NCBI GenBank assembly: GCA_034509755.1
Contig: CM067550.1
Coordinates: 1,233,001 to 1,297,000, forward strand
Direction: 5' to 3'
From: Anisodus tanguticus
Taxonomy: Eukaryota > Streptophyta > Magnoliopsida > Solanales > Solanaceae
DNA length: 64,000 bases
Numbering within the stretch: the stretch's first letter is position 1; each line of letters opens with the position of its first letter. This document shows, piece by piece, positions 58,361-64,000 of the stretch. The notes below the pieces were generated by a model. The model saw only the letters and a program-made list of their open reading frames with translations, was not told where the DNA came from and searched no databases. The position numbers and the translations under genes are program-made.

Positions 58361-59159
58361 ACTATTATATTACCGTTAAATATGAAGTAACAATGAAAAA
58401 TTAACATAACTCATGAGTAATTAAGTCATGGAATGGTTAATAGTTATGGTAAATTTGTGAATATTCACAAGTAAAGGAATTAAATATGTGCAATTTAATT
58501 AATTGAATGTGTAATGTGCTTAATCAAATATCACAAGGACTAATATGAAAATTTACCTGTAAGTGAGAGATCAAAAGTACTATTAAACCATGTTAATAAT
58601 AATAATAATAATAATCATTTAAGGTATGAGCACGCTCAATAAGAAAATTATTTAGTGCTAGCATTGATCACGGAGATATTTAACTAAATTACCTTTAACT
58701 CGTTAATTTCTTGAATGAGTATTTCATGATTATATCCATTATTAGAATGGTAAAGTTAGAAAAATAATAAATGACTTTTCTAATTCAATTTTCTTGCATG
58801 TACTTAAGCATTTAATTGCACGGTTTAATTTCCCTTCAAATGGGCTGGTTATAATTTTTACCCTTCAAAATCAAACTTATGCCTAGTTGGACGTAAGTTC
58901 TTTAAGGGCACATATCATAATTTTTGAAATATTATGATCCAAAAATATAAACTTATGATCCACTCGAAAAAGTCGTTTGTTAATACGAGGGAAAAGTGCA
59001 AATGACCCTAACTTAAATATGAGAATAATATTGACACAAGGGCCTATTACAACCCAACATGTTGCACATTGTCCTTTCAGGACGGAATTTTGATTTGAAC
59101 CAGCACATCTATGTTTTTTTTTGCTGAATAAAAGGATGCAATAAATTAAAAACAGGAAG
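57900..59159. other. AT-rich intergenic region with microsatellites
   Basis: A (TA)n run lies at about 58333-58361 and an (AAT)n run at about 58594-58613. No gene was recognised. Confidence 0.5.
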
Positions 59160-60350
59160 TTAAGAGTCAGTCTAAATTGTCTTTGCTTAAAGTAAATAAT
59201 ATGAAATCAGGTCGTTCATTCCAATAATAACACTCAGCCACATGGTTCCTCTGAAGTGCTTGGTTGCTCCCAAATTGTGCTAGCTTGTGTTCCACTGAGT
59301 TTCCCGATCTCCTGATGTGCCTGATCACTGGCTGTGTCATTGCCTCCATGAGAAACATGCAGTCATTAATCATATTCAACTGAGGGCCATTTGATGTTCA
59401 TGCTTAGCAGTAGGATGATGTTTGAGGCATCTGTCTCGATGATTAAAGGGTACATATTCTTTGTAAAAGCTAGTTCTAGTCCCCTTAGTAATCCCATGAT
59501 TTTTTAGTGCATAGGGGATTATGGTTGAATGCTATCAGCATATCCCTCCTTCAAATTTCCATTTGAGTCTATAATGATTCCACCAATTTCAGTAATCTTT
59601 TTGTGATGGTTATAAGTTCTATCTATGGAGGTGGGATCCATTTAGTATTTGTAGGTGCCAAAGTAATTGGTAGGGGGCTTGTGAAATCAGTGAGGTGGTG
59701 GGATTTCACTGCATATAACAGTGTTTTGTTGGTGTTAATAATGTGGTTGTGGTTATTGAAGATGTTGTTATTTCTATTTAGCCAAATATGCCATAGTATA
59801 ATAGGAATGAGTGTTGAGATAGGGATCAGAATATTCCTTATAGTGTTGACAGTGACAGTAGAGAGGCAATGTTTTTTCAGCCAGGAGTAAGCCTCCGATG
59901 GCCCTGGAATTGTAATGTGTAGGTTATCCCATATAGGGGGTCGATATTGGGCATTCAAAGAAGAAGTGGTAGAGAGATTCTGTGTTATTACACCGTCTGC
60001 ATTGTTGTGATTGGATAATATGTATTTGGTACTGTGTAGAGGCTGTTGGTAGCTTGTTTTGCATTATTAACCATAGGAAGAATTTGAGTTTATGCATGCA
60101 GTGAGGTTTCCAAATCCAGTTAAAATCTACTATGGTTCCCATATGATTGTTATCTGAATGTCTACATAATTGGTTTGCCTGTTTAGTCGTAAAGATGCCA
60201 TTAAAGATGTCCATTGAATGCTGTCTGGAGTATAATTAAAAGGAATGATGTATACTCCACCATTCTAGTAATGGGATCAGGTAAGGTAAAGGGGATGTCC
60301 TGTAGATCCCAGATTTCATTTCTGATTATAGAATTAACAATTTTAGTGTT
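59160..60350 (-). mobile_element. LINE (non-LTR retrotransposon) 3' fragment
   Basis: Minus strand, from about 60240: reverse-transcriptase zinc-binding domain (KLKFFLWLIMQNKLPTA, CRRCNNTESLYHFFFECP), then a spacer (ILWHIWLNRNNNIFNN) and an RNase H-like tail (VIRHIRRSGNSVEHKLAQFG) ending near 59167. Frames overlap with at least one frameshift. The endonuclease and RT core are missing. Confidence 0.8.
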
Positions 60351-60402
60351 GTCATCACGAGTTAGGGAGCCTTACGAGACATGCTAGTGGCTTATTTCTT
60401 TG

Positions 60403-61407
60403 TCAAAGAAAGTACGTCGAAGAGATTCTTGACCGAACAGGCATGGCGTCTTGCAAATCGCCTCATACACCGATGGACACTAATTCCAAACTCAGTGCCT
60501 CTTCGGGTTCTCTGTATGCCGACCCAACTCACTATCGCAGTTTAGCAGGAGCGTTGCAATATCTCACTTTCACGAGATCAGATATATCCTATGTCGTGCA
60601 ACAAATATGCTTACGTATGCACAACCCGATAGATGAACATATGAATGCCCTCAAACGTATTTTGTGATATGTAAAAGGTACTCTTCATTTCGGCTTACAC
60701 ATGTACAAGTCCTCACTCTCTGGTCTCACATCTTATTCTGATGCTGACTGGGGTGGATGTCCTGACACTCATCGATCCACGTCGGGTTACTATGTGTTCC
60801 TCGGAGATAACTTGCTTTCTTGGTCTTCTAAAAGACAACCTACTCTGTCTCGATCCAGTGCCGAAGCTGAGTACAGAGGTGTAACGAATGTTATTTCTGA
60901 GTCTTGTTGGATACGCAACCTTCTACTTGAGCTTTACTGCCCACTTCATAAGGCTACAATGTTTTATTGTGATAATGTAAGTGCGATATATCTTTCCGGC
61001 AATCCCGTTCAACATCAGCGCACTAAACACATTGAAATGGATATTCACTTTGTACGTGAGAAAGTTGCTCGTGGACAAGTTTGTGTTCTTCGTGTTCCTT
61101 CCCGATATCAAATTGCTGACATATTCAATAAATGACTTCCGCGCATACTTTTTGATGACTTTCGAGCCAGACTCAGCGTACAAGAACCTCACGCTTCAAC
61201 TGCGGGGGTGTGATATTATATTACCATATCTTGTATATTACCTTTGATAGAATATTACCATATTTTGTACATATTTTATATTAGGTAAATTTATATTTCA
61301 ATTGTAATTAGGAAGATTTAGTTACCTAGTTTGTAATTATGTAACACTATATATATTGTACACAATAATCAATGAAAGACAAGGAACATATTCATACGTA
61401 GATAACA
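60403..61407 (+). mobile_element. Ty1/copia 3' end: RT/RNase H fragment plus LTR
   Basis: Plus strand: YVEEILDRTGMASCKSPHTP, HYRSLAGALQYLTFTRSDIS, YSDADWGGCPDTHRSTSGYY, SSAEAEYRG and VPSRYQIADI. Stops at 60665-60667 and about 61133 break the frame. A G-rich tract precedes an LTR starting TGTGATATTATATT at 61209 that runs to about 61407. It is the same family as 5529-6215, with an LTR that differs in length and content. Confidence 0.85.
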
Positions 61408-61884
61408 TACCTTGTTTTTACATGTTTATTTTTTTAATATTATGGCTCCGCCACCACTTAAGGTTAATAACAAACGTTAATGAAATAAGAGAAATGAAAA
61501 CAGGCTTCAATTACAACTTTGTTGCTGTACATATTTTGGGGGAATAGATCGGAGATGAGTTAAATGGTGGTTTTCTAAAGTGAACCGAGTATTTGGGGAT
61601 GGGTTATTTGTTTCTAACCTCAACACATGTCCGTCCCTTAAAATAAGGGTAAATTAGTGTAAAATTACAGTATAATGGGAGGGGTATAGTTGGACCAAAA
61701 TTCAAAAGAGTGATATATTTAAACTCTTTTTTAATAATATAGGGTATAAATGACCTTTACATCGAAACAATGGTTGAAAGTATGTCGATCTTTATTTCGT
61801 TATGGTATATTCTGCTCAATAAATGTATTGTGTATCAACATGTTTTAAATAATATAAAATGTCTAATATTTGGTGTCGGAGCAA
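61408..61884. other. AT-rich spacer
   Basis: Nothing recognised. Confidence 0.35.
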
Positions 61885-61892
61885 CTTATACC

Positions 61893-62694
61893 CAGTGTTT
61901 TCAGAGGTATTTTCGGAACGAGCTTCGGAGCGGGGCTTACTAAAAACGTTGCATGGCGCAAATGAAAAGCGTTGATCCATAGGGTGTACGCTCTAAAATT
62001 TGGGGCGTAAGTCACTGGCGCAAACGCGCAAGTCCTGGGCGTAAAAACGTACACCCCGAGCGTTAAATGTGATTTTTTTATTTTAAAATATTTTTTGCTA
62101 TAGATTATAATTTTTATTATTGGTGTAATGATATATATACTTTATGTTATCTTATTTTCATGTTGTAGTGTTTTTTTCTAAAATATATAAATTACACAGT
62201 CATAAATAGTTTTTTAAAATTATTATGTATGAAATTGGTCGGATAGAGATTTCATAGCTCTATGTTTCGGAAGCAACTTTTTAATTTTTTGTCATTGCTA
62301 TTACATTTTTTATCCTTCTCCTTTCTTGAAATATATAAATGAAATGAGGGTGGAACAGACTAATAGATGTGGAGATTAATGATGAAGTGGATGAAGATTT
62401 TATTTTAAAGATAATCTAGGCTATTTTTTGTGTTGTTAACTTTCTCAAATAATAATTATAATAATTTCTTTATATTATTGATGATTTAATTGAATTTATT
62501 TACAGAATTTTAATGAAAATTTTACTTTTACTTAATTTTTTAATAATAAAATTATAAAATTGAAGATATATGAGAAACACCCCTGTGGATTCATGAGACT
62601 TACGCTCCATGTCTCGGCGCCTCACCTCGTGCTACATAAAATGTCTCGCCTCGTTCTGCCTAAAATGCCTCGCACCCCGCCTATTAGAACACTG
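61893..62694. mobile_element. hAT-like element with perfect 8-bp TSD
   Basis: The ends CAGTGTTTTCAGAGG and (reverse complement of the right end) CAGTGTTCTAATAGG fit hAT termini. CTTATACC is repeated exactly at 61885-61892 and 62695-62702. GC-rich subterminal blocks surround an AT-rich non-coding core. It is related to 30857-31705. Confidence 0.88.
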
Positions 62695-62702
62695 CTTATA
62701 CC

Positions 62703-63399
62703 CATGTGCTCAAAATCTGGTTTTAACTTTCAAAGTTAGAAGGCAACTTATGTTGCAATACGATAAGAGTTTTGGTAGTCAGGGATGTAATATTATGTAA
62801 CCTAGTAACTTGAACGCGGAGCATAAGTTTAACCCTAAAACTTTATTAGTTAAAATTGTAATAAATAATAAATATAAATTTATAAATTTTAAAATATAAT
62901 GAATTCAATATATTAAAATTTTTAAAATTAAATCTATAAAATTTAAATTTTGGATTAATTTCGGTTAGTAGCACATCAAATCAGATTAGCCAACTCAATT
63001 TGAATTGTATCACGGTCTCTTTGTATATTCCAAAACTAGTCTACATATTTCTAAATAGTTTCCACAAAACCTGTGGCTGTTGTATATCCTCTATTTTTTA
63101 TTTTTTAGAAGATTCGTCTAACTTCTCCATAATTGATACTCCATATTTCTCAAAATATTTTTCGCTTCATCTTTTTTAAGAGTCAAACTATAAATTTTGA
63201 TCAATATTTTGAGTCATATTTTTTCATCATATTAATACGAGAAGAATTACAACTTATAATATTTTTATATAGTTTTCGAATATCTAAATTTTAATTTTAA
63301 AATATTAAATTAATATAATCCAATTTAACTTTAAAAATTTAGTCAATTTTTTTTAAAAAAAAAATCATGACAAGTATTTTGGGACGAGGGTAAAGAGAA
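62703..63399. other. AT-rich spacer
   Basis: No gene. TATTTTGGGACGAGGGTA near 63377 resembles a Stowaway-type end next to the TRIM that follows. Confidence 0.35.
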
Positions 63400-63712
63400 T
63401 GTATTTTGGACCTAATTTAACCTCAAAAGCAAGCTTATAGGGTAATGATTGTCCAAGTCTACATATAAGGATTCTATGTTTCCATTTCATTTTCGATGTG
63501 AGATTCTTAACACTCTCTTGCACGCTCAGACCTCGTTAACTGGAGCGTAGACAATATAATTTGGGGGCCCAATATCGGTGAATAAATAATTGAAATGAGT
63601 CTGACTCTAATACGATGTGAAGAATGAATTTTGGACCTAATTCAATCCAAAAATCTAATTGTATGATGAGTATTGCACAATTGCTCCATTCCATTTGTAA
63701 CGTGTAAGGATA
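63400..63712 (-). mobile_element. TRIM, diverged
   Basis: Minus strand: 3' LTR at 63512-63400, internal part with CTCCAGTTAACGAGGTCTGA, and a badly decayed 5' LTR (about 63712-63615). It is the most diverged copy in the window. Confidence 0.75.
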
Positions 63713-64000
63713 GATTTGCATGATTCAATAATTCAGTGTCAGAGCCAAAGTAGCTTTTTTAAAAAATCGTCAGAGCCAAAGTAGTTATACTACCATTTAC
63801 TTCAGTGCAATTCGTAAGCTCAAACGTCACGTTTCTTTAAAATAAGAGAGAGGAGGTTTTATTACCCCACTCCTCAAGATATATGTCCTTTTTTTATTTT
63901 ACACATTTTAAAAAATACTCTCTTGTTCTAAAATAAATGTTACTTAGTAAAAATTTATCCCAAAGTAAATGTTACCTTAGAAATTTAAGATAAAAATTAA
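63713..64000. other. AT-rich edge of the window
   Basis: Nothing recognised. Duplicated words around CAGAGCCAAAGTAG (63740 and 63772) are a short local repeat. Confidence 0.35.

Overview
The window looks like nuclear DNA of a solanaceous dicot. The evidence is a set of intron-containing plant genes (TIC22, a CYP71-clan P450, an XTH, a FKBP62-type immunophilin, a CNC-motif plant protein) embedded in AT-rich, transposon-dense DNA. That DNA carries TS-type SINEs ending in (TTG)n, Solanaceae-type Ty3/gypsy LTRs, TRIM elements and endogenous pararetrovirus pieces. The species cannot be fixed from the sequence alone. No CRISPR array, rRNA gene or free tRNA gene was seen.

Layout. 0.3-2.6 kb (-): decayed FKBP62/ROF1-like immunophilin exons with a TRIM in one intron. 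2.7-8.7 kb: tandem duplications, a small hairpin MITE, an orphan SEC23 exon and a Ty1/copia 3' end. 8.7-10.8 kb (-): apparently intact three-exon cytochrome P450. 11-20 kb: nested repeats, mainly a rearranged minus-strand gypsy element whose long LTR holds a hAT-like element and a SINE. 20.2-26.6 kb (+): a truncated duplicate of the TIC22 5' end, then an apparently intact seven-exon TIC22 gene with a MITE, SINEs and a partial exon duplication in its introns. 27-44 kb: SINEs, TRIMs and hAT elements with clear target-site duplications (TSDs), plus a 4.7-kb LTR element (34.8-39.5 kb) without visible pol. 44.4-51.9 kb (+): a broken XTH gene whose first intron contains two tandem blocks of an endogenous caulimovirid-like sequence, each with a long open frame of about 353 codons. 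52.9-57.8 kb (-): apparently intact seven-exon gene for a nuclear-type plant protein with a CNC motif, a five-fold repeat region and two paralogous 103-nt exons; E2F-like sites lie upstream. 59-64 kb: LINE and copia fragments, a hAT element and a TRIM.

How the parts relate. The genes are ordinary, functionally unrelated neighbours: TIC22 in plastid protein import, the P450 in specialised metabolism, XTH in the cell wall, and the CNC protein of unknown function. The most informative content is structural. Many insertions keep exact TSDs. Tandem duplications preserve empty or pre-insertion sites, so events can be ordered. Two pararetroviral blocks keep full-length paralogous open frames while their surroundings decay. 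All splice junctions were placed by eye from GT/AG sites, frame continuity and protein-family knowledge; none was checked against transcripts or a database.
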